64,000 nt of DNA, taken from NCBI RefSeq assembly GCF_014836905.1, contig NZ_JACSPZ010000001.1, positions 62,001 through 126,000 of the forward strand. Reading direction: 5' to 3'. Positions 28,251 to 37,580 of the stretch are shown here, in pieces (the first letter of the stretch is position 1; each line of letters begins with the position of its first letter). Both the position numbers and the translations under genes were made by a program. The stretch is from Solibacillus faecavium. Lineage in GTDB: Bacteria > Bacillota > Bacilli > Bacillales_A > Planococcaceae. Under the pieces are notes generated by a model, which ran no database searches, had not been told where the DNA came from, and was given only the letters and a program-made list of their open reading frames with translations.

Positions 28251-28282
28251 CAAAAACGCTAGTTCATTTTCATAAACTAGCG
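28251..28282 (-). terminator. Rho-independent terminator after der
   Basis: Perfect arms CGCTAGTT and AACTAGCG around a ten-base loop, followed on the minus strand by TTTTTG. Confidence 0.9.
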
Positions 28283-28296
28283 CTCTGTACATTTAA

Positions 28297-29607
28297 TTAG
28301 TCACGAGCACGTGTAATAAGACGTATTGGAGTACCTTCGAAATCGAATGTCTCACGAATACGGTTTTCTAAGAAGCGCTCATATGAGAAGTGCATCATTT
28401 CAGGTTCATTTACGAATACAACGAATGTTGGCGGTTTAATTGCCACTTGTGTTGCGTAGTAAATACGTAAACGACGCCCTTTATCTGTTGGTGCTGGATT
28501 ACGTGCAATGGAATCTTCAATTACTTCATTTAAAATAGATGATTGAATACGCATCGCATGATTTTCACTAACACGTTTTATAATAGGTAAAATATTGAGT
28601 ACGCGTTGTTTCGTTTTTGCTGAAACAAAAACGATTGGTGCATAATCCAAGAATAAGAAATGCTCACGAATTTGTTCTGTGAATAAATTCATCGTTTTCT
28701 CGTCTTTTTCAATTGCATCCCATTTGTTTACAACAATAATTACCGCTTTACCAGCTTCATGTGCATAGCCTGCGATTTTTTTATCCTGTTCTTGAATGCC
28801 TTCATCTGCATTCAGAACAACTAAAACAACGTCAGAACGTTCGATTGCGCGCAGTGCACGTAGCACAGAATACTTTTCTGTTGTTTCATAGACTTTCCCT
28901 TTTTTACGCATACCCGCCGTATCAATAATGACATAATCTTGCCCATCATGTGAGTACGGAGAGTCAATTGCATCACGAGTTGTCCCTTGAATTTCACTTA
29001 CAATAACACGTTCCTGACCTAAAAAGGCATTTACAAGTGATGATTTCCCAACATTTGGTCGACCAATTAATGAGAATTTAATCGTATCTTCATCATATTG
29101 CTCTTCATCAGGTTGCGGGAAGTGTTTTGCACATTCATCCAATAAATCCCCTAAACCTAAACCGTGCGAACCTGAAATTGGCCAAGGCTCACCAAAACCT
29201 AATGAATAGAAGTCATAAATCATATGACGCATATCCGGGTTGTCGATCTTATTAATTGCCAATACAACCGGTTTTTTTGTTTTATATAAAATTTTTGCTA
29301 CTTGCTCATCCGCAGCGGTTACACCTTCACGACCATTTGTCATGAAAATAATAACGTCCGCCTCATCAATAGCGATTTCTGCTTGCTGGCGGATTTGCTC
29401 TAAAAATGGCTCGTCCCCAATTTCAATACCACCAGTGTCGATAATATTAAATTCATGTGCTAACCAATCAGCCGAACTATAAATACGGTCACGTGTTACA
29501 CCGGGGATATCTTCCACGATCGATACACGTTCTCCGACAATTCGGTTAAAAATTGTCGATTTACCTACGTTCGGACGTCCTACGATGGCGATTACTGGTT
29601 TTGTCAT
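28297..29607 (-). CDS. der: Ribosome-associated GTPase Der (EngA)
   Basis: An essential 50S-assembly GTPase with two tandem G domains. The 436-residue protein shows G1 GRPNVGKST at residues 9-17 and again GRPNVGKSS near 183, with DTAGM, NKID and NKWD motifs, and a KH-like C-terminal domain after about residue 350. GGAAGG precedes the ATG. Length and domain order are standard. Confidence 0.97.
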   Translation of the reverse strand: MTKPVIAIVGRPNVGKSTIFNRIVGERVSIVEDIPGVTRDRIYSSADWLAHEFNIIDTGGIEIGDEPFLEQIRQQAEIAIDEADVIIFMTNGREGVTAADEQVAKILYKTKKPVVLAINKIDNPDMRHMIYDFYSLGFGEPWPISGSHGLGLGDLLDECAKHFPQPDEEQYDEDTIKFSLIGRPNVGKSSLVNAFLGQERVIVSEIQGTTRDAIDSPYSHDGQDYVIIDTAGMRKKGKVYETTEKYSVLRALRAIERSDVVLVVLNADEGIQEQDKKIAGYAHEAGKAVIIVVNKWDAIEKDEKTMNLFTEQIREHFLFLDYAPIVFVSAKTKQRVLNILPIIKRVSENHAMRIQSSILNEVIEDSIARNPAPTDKGRRLRIYYATQVAIKPPTFVVFVNEPEMMHFSYERFLENRIRETFDFEGTPIRLITRARD

Positions 29608-29773
29608 CTGTACTTCATCCTTCCAAACTCTTGTCTTTCCGTATTATACACGAATTTGACTATTATATCATTTTTTCACAACATTCTAAATGGAATTATT
29701 GAATAGAAGACATTCTTAGGAAATCAAGTTAATAAAATTAATTTGGAGTTAAATGCAATTACTAGGAAATTAT

Positions 29774-29814
29774 TTCAGAAATATATTGTATTTTCTGAAT
29801 ATTTTGCATACTAT
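29774..29814 (+). promoter_or_regulatory. Inverted repeat and possible promoter of the TetR operon
   Basis: TTCAGAAA (29774-29781) and TTTCTGAA (29792-29799) are perfect 8-base arms with a 10-base spacer. A weak promoter can be drawn with TTGTAT at 29786-29791 and TACTAT at 29809-29814, 17 bases apart, so the repeat covers the -35. This arrangement suits self-repression by the TetR protein encoded just downstream. Inferred. Confidence 0.5.
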
Positions 29815-29834
29815 AAAACTGAGAGGTGATTCAT

Positions 29835-30446
29835 ATGTCAGAAATTATAAATTTGTCTTCTAATAATCCCCAACCACTTACAAAGAAGGGAGAAAAAACA
29901 CGTCAACATTTACTAAATATTGCTGAAGAAGTTTTTGGTGAAAAAGGTTATTTTAATGCCTCCATTGTTGATATTACGCAAAAGGCAAATGTAGCCCAGG
30001 GAACATTTTATAATTACTTCCCTTCTAAGCAGTCCATTTTCGAAGAACTTGTGCGTAACATGAGCCACACATTTAGAAGTGAAATTAGAAATGCTATTAA
30101 GGCGGCAGATAGTTTTGAAGAGTCCCAAAGAATTGGCTTCCGTACATTCTTTTCCTGGGTAAAAAATCATCGGAATTTGTACAGTATTATTCAGCAAACT
30201 GTTCTTGTGGATGAGAAACTTTATCGCTGGTATTACGAGCGCTTAGCATCGGGATACATTAAAGGATTGGAAGAAGCAATTGGTAAAGAGGAAATAAAGA
30301 AATACGATTCCGAAACAATTGCTTATTGTTTAATGGGTATTAGTCAGTTCTTAGGGATGAGGTGGATTTACTGGGAAGATAAAGACGTACCAGAGGATTT
30401 GTTAGAAGATGCAATAGCCCTTATTTTCCAAGGTTTACGAAAATAA
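29835..30446 (+). CDS. TetR/AcrR-family transcriptional regulator
   Basis: A 203-residue repressor with an N-terminal TetR helix-turn-helix (about residues 20-65): FGEKGYFNASIVDITQKANVAQGTFYNYFPSKQSIFEEL. The C-terminal ligand domain resembles regulators of acyl-CoA metabolism (the FadR-like TetR group). The ATG at 29835 has AGGTG seven bases upstream and is preferred to the GTG at 29826. It heads a plus-strand operon inserted between der and ypfD. Its ligand is presumably an acyl-CoA of the pathway encoded downstream. Confidence 0.9.
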   Translation: MSEIINLSSNNPQPLTKKGEKTRQHLLNIAEEVFGEKGYFNASIVDITQKANVAQGTFYNYFPSKQSIFEELVRNMSHTFRSEIRNAIKAADSFEESQRIGFRTFFSWVKNHRNLYSIIQQTVLVDEKLYRWYYERLASGYIKGLEEAIGKEEIKKYDSETIAYCLMGISQFLGMRWIYWEDKDVPEDLLEDAIALIFQGLRK

Positions 30447-30464
30447 TTGCAGGAGTGATGTCAA

Positions 30465-31958
30465 TTGAAGGGAATATCAAATTGGATTGATCAGCGTTCC
30501 ATTATTACACCAAGTAGACTAGCTTTAATCGATGTCCAGAGAAAAATTACTTATCTGGAAATGAGCAGCATGGTTAACCGATATGCCGGCGTATTACAAT
30601 CTACTTACTCTATTAAAAAAGGCGATCGGGTGGGTATATTATCGATGAATAGCATTGATTTTATTATTTTATTATTTTCATTGGCAAAGCTCAATGCTGT
30701 TGTTGTTCCACTTAATATCCGCCTAACTGAAGATGAGTTAGAATATCAGCTTAAAGATAGCGGCCTTCAAACACTCATTGTTGACCATGACAACTATGAA
30801 AAAGGTAAAGAATTGTTAACCCGAACAAACTTTCTTTTATTAACATTTAAAACGATTAACATCGCACATCCAGAGCCGCTCACACCTATAGAAATAGATT
30901 CATCAGCTCCCTATATTATCTGTTACACATCTGGTACAACTGGCAGACCTAAGGGAGCTGTTTTAACCCAGGAAAATATGTTTTGGAATGCAATCAATAA
31001 TACGTTAAGTCTCGACATCACTTCAAAAGATAAAGTTATAACTTTATTACCACTTTTCCACATTGGTGGAATTGGATTATTCACATTACCCGTTCTGTTA
31101 GCTGGAGGAACAGTTATTGTACCGGAGCGATTTAACCCTGAGCAAGCACTGGAGTATATAGAGAAATATAAAATAACCATTATTATGGGCGTTCCAACTA
31201 TTCATGATACCTTACGGAAAAGCCCTACCTTTGAAAAAACAAATTTGACCTCTGTACGTTTTTTTTATAACGGAGGTGCTCCCTGTCCTGAAGAGCTAAT
31301 CCATTGGTATATACAAAAAGGCATTAGCTTTGGGCAAGGTTATGGTCTCACTGAAACATCCCCTACTGTATTTTTATTATCAGAGGAAGATTTCCATCAT
31401 AAAGCTGGCTCCATTGGAAAACCAGTTATGTTTACAGAAATCCGAATTGTGGATGAAGATGCAAAAGATGTTTCACCTGGTCAATATGGTGAATTGCTTG
31501 TAAAGGGACCGAATGTCATGAAGGAATACTATAAACTTCCTGATGAAACAGCAAAGGCAATTCAGAATGGTTGGTTTGCAACGGGTGATATTGTCAGACA
31601 AGACAAGGAAGGCTTTGTCTACATTGTTGGCAGAAAAAAGGAAATGATTATATCAGGTGGTGAAAATATTTATCCATTAGAGATTGAAAAAGTCATTTAT
31701 GAGATTAGTGATGTTGTGGAGGCAGCAGTTATCGGAGTTCCTCATAATAAATGGGGCGAAACACCAATTGCTTTTATTGTATTAAAAGAAGAGACAACCT
31801 TAACTGACGAAAAGTTAAAAGAACTATGTACTAAAAAGTTAGCAAGTTATAAAGTTCCAAGTCTTTTTAAAATTGTAAGCGCTTTACCAAAGAATGCGAC
31901 AGGAAAAATCGATAAACCAACATTAAAAAAATATTACGTAGAAGAAGCGGTGAATTAA
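30465..31958 (+). CDS. Acyl-CoA ligase (AMP-forming)
   Basis: A 497-residue adenylating enzyme that activates a carboxylic acid to its CoA thioester. The P-loop YTSGTTGRPKG is at about residues 153-163, then GYGLTETSP, the hinge-region TGD and GRKKEMIISGGENIYPLEIE, and the catalytic lysine in KNATGKIDK near the end. The start is TTG at 30465 with AGGAGTG upstream; the nearby ATG runs out of frame. Family resemblance is to medium/long-chain fatty acyl or o-succinylbenzoate ligases; the real substrate is not readable. Confidence 0.92.
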   Translation: MKGISNWIDQRSIITPSRLALIDVQRKITYLEMSSMVNRYAGVLQSTYSIKKGDRVGILSMNSIDFIILLFSLAKLNAVVVPLNIRLTEDELEYQLKDSGLQTLIVDHDNYEKGKELLTRTNFLLLTFKTINIAHPEPLTPIEIDSSAPYIICYTSGTTGRPKGAVLTQENMFWNAINNTLSLDITSKDKVITLLPLFHIGGIGLFTLPVLLAGGTVIVPERFNPEQALEYIEKYKITIIMGVPTIHDTLRKSPTFEKTNLTSVRFFYNGGAPCPEELIHWYIQKGISFGQGYGLTETSPTVFLLSEEDFHHKAGSIGKPVMFTEIRIVDEDAKDVSPGQYGELLVKGPNVMKEYYKLPDETAKAIQNGWFATGDIVRQDKEGFVYIVGRKKEMIISGGENIYPLEIEKVIYEISDVVEAAVIGVPHNKWGETPIAFIVLKEETTLTDEKLKELCTKKLASYKVPSLFKIVSALPKNATGKIDKPTLKKYYVEEAVN

Positions 31959-31960
31959 CG

Positions 31961-32374
31961 ATGAATTTTTTTGTTGGGCAGAAAGCGGCTTTTAGCAGAA
32001 CTGTTACCGAAACGGATATTGTCATGTTCGCTGGTTTAAGTGGTGACTATAACCCTGTTCATGTTGATCAGGAATATGCTGGAGATACAAGATTTGGACA
32101 GAGAATTGCGCACGGTTTATTAACTACTTCATTTTTATCCAGGCTCTTAGGCATGGAACTTCCTGGAAAGGGATCGGTTTATTTAGAGCAAACGCTAAAA
32201 TTTCTAAAACCTGTTTTCATAGGAGATACGATAACTGCTAGTGCCGAAATTTTAGAAATCGATCCAGAACGGGGAATCCTTCGGCTCGAGACGATTTGCC
32301 GAAAACAAGATAATACTGTTGTGTTACAAGGAGAAGCAAAAATGATGATGCCAAAGGAGGGTACAAAAATATGA
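31961..32374 (+). CDS. MaoC-family (R)-specific enoyl-CoA hydratase
   Basis: A 137-residue single hot-dog domain. The catalytic signature GDYNPVHVD (Asp and His) is at residues 29-37, followed by FGQRIAHGLLTTSFLS. Such enzymes hydrate trans-2-enoyl-CoA to the (R)-3-hydroxy form. It starts two bases after the ligase stop and overlaps the KASIII-like gene by four bases, so all three enzymes are probably translated together. Confidence 0.92.
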   Translation: MNFFVGQKAAFSRTVTETDIVMFAGLSGDYNPVHVDQEYAGDTRFGQRIAHGLLTTSFLSRLLGMELPGKGSVYLEQTLKFLKPVFIGDTITASAEILEIDPERGILRLETICRKQDNTVVLQGEAKMMMPKEGTKI

Positions 32375-33372
32375 TACAAATCGTTCATACAAGCACATAT
32401 TTTCCACCCGATGTTGAAACAGCTCGGATACTAGAAAAGAAAACAGGTATTCCAGAAGATGTAATAATACAGAAATTCGGTCTCTATGAGAAACATGTGG
32501 CGGACTCTTCCACGCATGCTTCCGATATGGCGATTAATGCTGCATTGCCAATACTAGAGAAGGTAAACCCGCTGCTTATAGACGTGGTTATATATTTTGG
32601 AAGTCCGTATAAAGACTATGGAGTTTGGTCCAGTGCACCAAAAATTCAACATAAGCTTGGCGCAAAAAATGCTTATGCCTTTGAAATAATGAATGTAAGC
32701 TCTTGTTTCCCTATCGCACTTAAAGTTGCAAAGGATATGTTAACTTCTGATACGACTATTAACCAGATTTTACTAGTCGGAGGATGTAAAGAATCACAAA
32801 TTATAGACTATCAAAATCCTCGATCAAGATTTATGTTCAATTTTGCTGATGGGGGTGCCTCTACCCTTCTATCAAGAGATAATGGCAAATTTGAAATTTT
32901 AGAATCATCCATATATACAGACGGTTCATTCCACGACGATATACGTGTACCAGCTGGAGGTTCTGCTCTTCCCGCTTCCCATGAAACAGTTAATAAGAAT
33001 CTTCATTTCATCGATGTGAAAGACCCTACAGATATGAAAGAACGGCTTGATCCCATATCTGTAGCTAATTTTTTTAAGGTAGTAAAAGAATCGGTAGAAA
33101 AAAGCGGATATACGTTGCAAGATATTGATATGCTCCTTCCATTGCATACAAAAAAGTCGATGTTTCTTCAGATTTTAGACGGACTAGAGCTTTCCGAAGA
33201 AAAAGCAGTATATCTCGACCATTATGGTCATATGTCATCCCTGGACCCGCTTGTAGGTCTCCATTTGGCTGAGACAGAAAATAGATTAAAAAAAGGGAAC
33301 ATCATTGTTGCGGTCAGTGCTGGAACAGGTTACACATGGGCAGCAACAACATTAAAAAAAATCAAAGACTAA
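32371..33372 (+). CDS. KASIII-like 3-oxoacyl synthase with altered catalytic triad
   Basis: A 333-residue thiolase-fold protein of the FabH/KASIII group. Cys112 (NVSSCFP) lines up with the FabH nucleophile and His259 (LPLHTKK) with the second catalytic residue. The third position, normally Asn in a GN-type motif, is His287 in HYGHMSS. This makes it a Cys-His-His enzyme and probably not the housekeeping FabH. AAAGGAGGG precedes the ATG. It could condense or release the acyl group activated by the ligase; the direction is unknown. Confidence 0.85.
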   Translation: MIQIVHTSTYFPPDVETARILEKKTGIPEDVIIQKFGLYEKHVADSSTHASDMAINAALPILEKVNPLLIDVVIYFGSPYKDYGVWSSAPKIQHKLGAKNAYAFEIMNVSSCFPIALKVAKDMLTSDTTINQILLVGGCKESQIIDYQNPRSRFMFNFADGGASTLLSRDNGKFEILESSIYTDGSFHDDIRVPAGGSALPASHETVNKNLHFIDVKDPTDMKERLDPISVANFFKVVKESVEKSGYTLQDIDMLLPLHTKKSMFLQILDGLELSEEKAVYLDHYGHMSSLDPLVGLHLAETENRLKKGNIIVAVSAGTGYTWAATTLKKIKD

Positions 33373-33383
33373 GGAGGAAGAAA

Positions 33384-34610
33384 GTGAAAATTTTTACTAG
33401 AAAATATATATATTTAGGTCTTTTTTTATCACTTCTATTGTTTGTCTTTGGATGCAGTGCTGATGAAAATGAAAATGTAGAAGGGGCAGAAGCGAAAGAT
33501 GCTGTACCTATTAAAATTGGAGTACTTGCATCTTTAACTGGTGGTTTAGAAGCATACGGAAAACAATCTGTTCAAGGCTTTGAGCTTGGTCTTGAGTATG
33601 CTACGAATGGAACAATGGAAGTTGAAGGTCGTAAACTTGAGTTTATTGTAGAGGATACAGAGACAAAAGCTGAGGTAGCAGTACAAAAAGCTACCAAACT
33701 ATTAGAAGAAGATAAAGTTGATTTTCTTGTAGGTTCTTCTAGCTCCGGTGACACACTAGCTGTTTTACCGCTTGCAGAGGAGTATGAAAAAATAATGGTT
33801 GTAGAGCCAGCTGCTGCAGATAGTATTACGGGTGCAGAATTCAATAAGTATATTTTCCGTACAGCACGAAATTCATCTCAAGATGCGGTTGCGGGTGCAG
33901 CTGCTATCGCTAAAAAAGGAGTCAAAATAGCAACTCTTGCCCCTGATTACTCGTTCGGACAAGATGGGGTTGCTGCATTTAAAGAGGCAGCGATCAAGTT
34001 AGGAGCAGATATTGTTCATGAAGAATATGTGGATCCTGCCGCTACAGATTTCACTTCTAATATTCAAAAGATTATCGGTCTAAAGCCTGATTATTTATAT
34101 GTTATCTGGGCTGGCTCCAATACGCCTTGGGGGCAAATCAGTGATATGAAAGTTCAGGAAAAAGGGATTAAAATCTCTACTGGCGTTGCAGATATAGCGA
34201 CTTTCCCTATCATGAAACCTCTTGTGGGAATGGAAGGCTTTACAGTGTATTATCATGAGTTACCAGACAACCAAGTAAATACTTGGCTTGTAGAGGAGCA
34301 CAAACAACGCTTTAATGGGGAGGTACCAGACCTTTTCACACCAGGTGGAATGAGTGCAGCTTTAGCAATAGTTGAAGCATTAAAGAAAACAGAGGGAAAT
34401 ACCGATACAGACAAACTTATTGAGACAATGGAAGGAATGAGCTTTGAATCTCCAAAGGGTACTATGACCTTCCGCCCAGAAGATCATCAAGCACTCCAAT
34501 CACTGTATGCTGTAAGACTTGAAAATAAAGAAGGTTTTGACTACCCAGTTCCCGTATTAATTAGAGAGCTAACTCCACAGGAAACTGCTCCTCCGATTCG
34601 AAATAACTAG
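33384..34610 (+). CDS. LivK-like ABC substrate-binding lipoprotein
   Basis: A 408-residue periplasmic-binding-protein fold type I of the branched-chain amino acid/amide family. A lipoprotein signal ends LFVFGC at Cys24 (from GTG 33384, which has AAGGAGG upstream), then PIKIGVLASLTGGLEAYGKQSVQGFELGLEYA is the family entry. No LivHMGF permease or ATPase is encoded in the window, so the protein either uses components made elsewhere or acts as a sensor. Within this operon the ligand is likely the acid handled by the ligase. Inferred. Confidence 0.9.
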   Translation: MKIFTRKYIYLGLFLSLLLFVFGCSADENENVEGAEAKDAVPIKIGVLASLTGGLEAYGKQSVQGFELGLEYATNGTMEVEGRKLEFIVEDTETKAEVAVQKATKLLEEDKVDFLVGSSSSGDTLAVLPLAEEYEKIMVVEPAAADSITGAEFNKYIFRTARNSSQDAVAGAAAIAKKGVKIATLAPDYSFGQDGVAAFKEAAIKLGADIVHEEYVDPAATDFTSNIQKIIGLKPDYLYVIWAGSNTPWGQISDMKVQEKGIKISTGVADIATFPIMKPLVGMEGFTVYYHELPDNQVNTWLVEEHKQRFNGEVPDLFTPGGMSAALAIVEALKKTEGNTDTDKLIETMEGMSFESPKGTMTFRPEDHQALQSLYAVRLENKEGFDYPVPVLIRELTPQETAPPIRNN

Positions 34611-34632
34611 AAAATATTAATCGCAGCCCTTC

Positions 34633-34680
34633 GACTGTCGACCTAGTGAAATGAGTGGTTGGCAGTCCTTTATTTTTTTC
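34633..34680 (+). terminator. Rho-independent terminator of the acyl-CoA island
   Basis: Arms GACTGTCGACC and GGTTGGCAGTC (11 pairs, two G-T) around a 13-base loop, followed by CTTTATTTTTTTC. Confidence 0.85.
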
Positions 34681-34710
34681 ACTCAATTTTAACTATTCAT
34701 AAACAAAAAC

Positions 34711-34750
34711 AAAAAATGCCCACATAAGCGTTTGCTTACATGGGCATTCT
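34711..34750 (-). terminator. Rho-independent terminator after ypfD
   Basis: Arms AATGCCCATGTAAGC and GCTTATGTGGGCATT (minus strand, one G-T pair) followed by TTTTTGTTTTTG. A very stable, nearly bidirectional hairpin. Confidence 0.9.
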
Positions 34751-34755
34751 TTGTG

Positions 34756-35901
34756 TTATTGTTTTTTAAAGCCCTTCAGCTGGTCACCGATAACGTCGCT
34801 GAATGAGAATCCTTTATTTTCTTCAGGAAGCTCGTAATCGAAATCCTCTTCTGCATCTGAATCTTCCTGTAATGCTTTAATACTTAATGCAAGACGTTTT
34901 TCATCTGCATTCACTTCTAGCACCTTAACTTCCACTTCTTGCCCATCTTTCAATGCCTCATGTGGTGTATTAATATGCTTATGTGAAATTTGAGAGATAT
35001 GAACTAGACCTTCAACTCCCGGGAATACTTCAACAAACGCACCAAATGTAACAAGACGTTTAACAATACCCGTTAAAACAGTGCCCTTTGCAGCCTTTTC
35101 CGTAATGTTTGTCCACGGACCAGGCAATGTATCCTTAATTGATAGCGATACACGCTCATTATCAATATCAACTGAAAGGACTTTTACCGTTACGGCTTGT
35201 CCTTCCTGTAAAACGGTAGAAATATCTTCTACATGCTCATGAGCCACTTGCGAAATATGAACTAACCCATCAATGCCGCCTAAATCAATAAAAGCACCGA
35301 ATTTCGCCAAACGTTGAACCGTACCTTCCAATACATCGCCTTGATTGATGTTTTGGATAACCTGTTGCTTTTTCGAAGCTTTTTCTTCATCAAGCACTGC
35401 ACGATGAGATAAAATAAGTCGACCTTTGTCTTTATCTAATTCTGTAATTTTTAATCGTAAAGTCTTTCCTTTATAGTCTTCAAAATCTTCTACAAAGTAG
35501 TCCTCTACCAGTGATGCGGGAACGAAACCACGAACGCCTAAATCTACGACAAGTCCGCCTTTTACAACATCTTTAATTTCCGCTTCGAAAATTTCACCGG
35601 ATTCGAATTTTTCTTTTAGCTTATCCCATGCTTGAAGTGCATCGACTTTTCGCTTTGATAAAACAAAATTTTCTTCCTCAACTTTTGTAATGATTAGCTC
35701 AAGCTGATCTCCAACTGAAACTATATCGGAAGCTTTTTCAATGTGTAAGCTTGAAAGTTCGCTAATAGGTATAATTCCATCAAAAGGTGCCCCCTCGATA
35801 GAAACTGTCACTGACTTCTCTTCAACTTGTGCAGCAACACCTTTCACAATATCTCCTTCTTGAAATTTTTGGTTTAACCCTAAATTCATTTCCTCAGACA
35901 T
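34756..35901 (-). CDS. ypfD: Ribosomal protein S1 homologue, four S1 domains
   Basis: A 381-residue RNA-binding protein with four S1 motifs at about residues 15-85, 102-168, 188-256 and 273-342 (for example LEGTVQRLAKFGAFIDLGGIDGLVHISQVAHEHV). Bacillota S1 homologues have four domains rather than the six of E. coli and are not stable ribosome components. It lies after cmk, as in B. subtilis. The C-terminal tail is acidic and low-complexity. Confidence 0.94.
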   Translation of the reverse strand: MSEEMNLGLNQKFQEGDIVKGVAAQVEEKSVTVSIEGAPFDGIIPISELSSLHIEKASDIVSVGDQLELIITKVEEENFVLSKRKVDALQAWDKLKEKFESGEIFEAEIKDVVKGGLVVDLGVRGFVPASLVEDYFVEDFEDYKGKTLRLKITELDKDKGRLILSHRAVLDEEKASKKQQVIQNINQGDVLEGTVQRLAKFGAFIDLGGIDGLVHISQVAHEHVEDISTVLQEGQAVTVKVLSVDIDNERVSLSIKDTLPGPWTNITEKAAKGTVLTGIVKRLVTFGAFVEVFPGVEGLVHISQISHKHINTPHEALKDGQEVEVKVLEVNADEKRLALSIKALQEDSDAEEDFDYELPEENKGFSFSDVIGDQLKGFKKQ

Positions 35902-36015
35902 ATGTAGCCCTCCTTCGCATTATCCACCTTTATTTTATTCCAAATGATCGACAAAGACAAAAAATAACCCTTTATTTTCAGAAATTTCATGCGTTACATA
36001 GGATAACCATAGAAA

Positions 36016-36690
36016 TTAGCTCATTTTTTGCTGTGCTAATTCTATAATTTCCTGTGCAGCTTCTTCAATTGTTAAATGTGTTGTATCCAAAAATAGTGCA
36101 TCATCTGCTTGGATAAGTGGTGAAGCTTCACGTTCGCTGTCAAGCTTGTCCCGGAGTGCAATCTCCTGCTGCAATGTTGCAATTGTAGAAGGAATTCCGC
36201 GTCGTTCATTATCAAGGAAGCGACGACGTGCCCGTTCTTCAACAGTTGCCGACATGAATATTTTAAGTTCCGCATCTTTTAATACATGTGTTGCGATATC
36301 TCGTCCATCCATCACAACTCCACCATCCGCTGCCAACTTTTGTTGCATTGAAACTAGTATTTCGCGAATATTTGCATGTGCTGCGACTTCCGAAACATTT
36401 GCAGTTACCTCATTTGAACGGATTGCTTCAGACACATTTTGTCCATCTACAAAAACAATTTGCCCCTGCTCTGATGGCTTTAATGTAATTGTTGTATTTT
36501 GCAGCATTGTTTCTATAGACTTTGCGTCATGTAATTGTATGTTTTCATTCAATGCTTTATACGTAACAGCACGATACATTGCTCCTGTATCTATATACGT
36601 AAATTGAAGCGCTTCGGCCACTATTTTTGCAATTGTACTTTTACCTGCCCCGGCTGGACCATCAATTGCAATTTGAATTTTTTTAACCAT
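36016..36690 (-). CDS. cmk: Cytidylate kinase
   Basis: Phosphorylates CMP and dCMP. The 224-residue protein has the P-loop GPAGAGKST at residues 10-18, the YIDTGAMYRAVTYKAL motif, VVMDGRDIATHVL and the LID arginines in RARRRFLDNERRG. Length is that of the long-form Cmk. The cmk-ypfD pair is conserved in Bacillales. Confidence 0.96.
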   Translation of the reverse strand: MVKKIQIAIDGPAGAGKSTIAKIVAEALQFTYIDTGAMYRAVTYKALNENIQLHDAKSIETMLQNTTITLKPSEQGQIVFVDGQNVSEAIRSNEVTANVSEVAAHANIREILVSMQQKLAADGGVVMDGRDIATHVLKDAELKIFMSATVEERARRRFLDNERRGIPSTIATLQQEIALRDKLDSEREASPLIQADDALFLDTTHLTIEEAAQEIIELAQQKMS

Positions 36691-36800
36691 AATTAAATCC
36701 CTACTTTCCGTAGTTATTGTATCATAACCTGAAAAATATTAACTTCATTTCAATCTAATTTTTACTTGGATATTTTTGTAGATACTTTTAATTATCTATC

Positions 36801-36841
36801 TAAAAAAGATCTAAAAAGTGGGTACTTTTCAGATCTTCATG
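36801..36841 (-). terminator. Rho-independent terminator after ypfA
   Basis: Minus-strand arms AAGATCTGAAAAGT and ACTTTTTAGATCTT (one mismatch) with a short loop, followed by TTTTAG. Confidence 0.8.
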
Positions 36842-36844
36842 TTT

Positions 36845-37498
36845 TTATATTTCGTTCATTTCTTTTTTTCGAATTAACACTTGACGCTCAAAGCAGAAGC
36901 GCACAATTTGTTGTTTATCAAAATCCTCAGTGTCGGCAAATTGTAATGACGCAACTTGAATTCCATCCCGCTCGAAAACTCTAACTACTTCGGAGTTTGT
37001 CTCAACGTATCGAATCTCTCCATTTGCAAACGGCAATACTATTAAAGTATTCACCATGTCACCTTCAATAAAATTCACCGGAGTTTTTAAACGTATTAAA
37101 ATACCGCCAGCACTAATATCTTCAGCCACAAACTGAAATTTCTGTCCTTCATGTTCAACCGCAATATCTACAGGTGTTTCTACACGGACAAACTTTCGAC
37201 GTTGTATTTTTATGAATTCATCAGAAGCAGGATGTGAGAGGATGATCATCTGAACATCCCCGCCTTTACGCCCTAAAACTTCGGTATTAAAAGAATAGGT
37301 ATCCTTTGCATCCGTACTGAATGTCACTCGAAATTGTGCACCATCTATTAAAAAAGCTGTTTTCTTCGTTGCTAAATTAATCGGATAATCGATAAAAATC
37401 ATATTGTTGTGTTTTTCCACTACACGACATTTGAACTTTTCTGTTCTTTCCGTATATGTTGGCTCTAATGTTAATTGTGTTCCAATCTTAAGTTCCAT
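36845..37498 (-). CDS. ypfA: PilZ-domain c-di-GMP receptor (YpfA/MotI)
   Basis: A 217-residue protein with a YcgR-like N-terminal beta-barrel and a C-terminal PilZ domain from about residue 98. The c-di-GMP motif is seen as QRRKFVRVETP (RxxxR) and later as DISAGGILIRL (D/NxSxxG). In B. subtilis the homologue, MotI/DgrA, binds the flagellar stator when c-di-GMP is high and stops motility. The organism carries cheR as well, so flagellar motility is plausible. Confidence 0.93.
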   Translation of the reverse strand: MELKIGTQLTLEPTYTERTEKFKCRVVEKHNNMIFIDYPINLATKKTAFLIDGAQFRVTFSTDAKDTYSFNTEVLGRKGGDVQMIILSHPASDEFIKIQRRKFVRVETPVDIAVEHEGQKFQFVAEDISAGGILIRLKTPVNFIEGDMVNTLIVLPFANGEIRYVETNSEVVRVFERDGIQVASLQFADTEDFDKQQIVRFCFERQVLIRKKEMNEI

Positions 37499-37580
37499 TT
37501 GTCTCTCTCCGTTACAAATATTATGATAATCTATTATCTCACGGGAAAGGGAATTTAGCTATATTTTTACAATTAGTTCA

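Noticed and set aside
36146-36607. Plus-strand open frame (153 codons) opposite cmk
   Set aside because: Antisense shadow of a conserved kinase without start signal.
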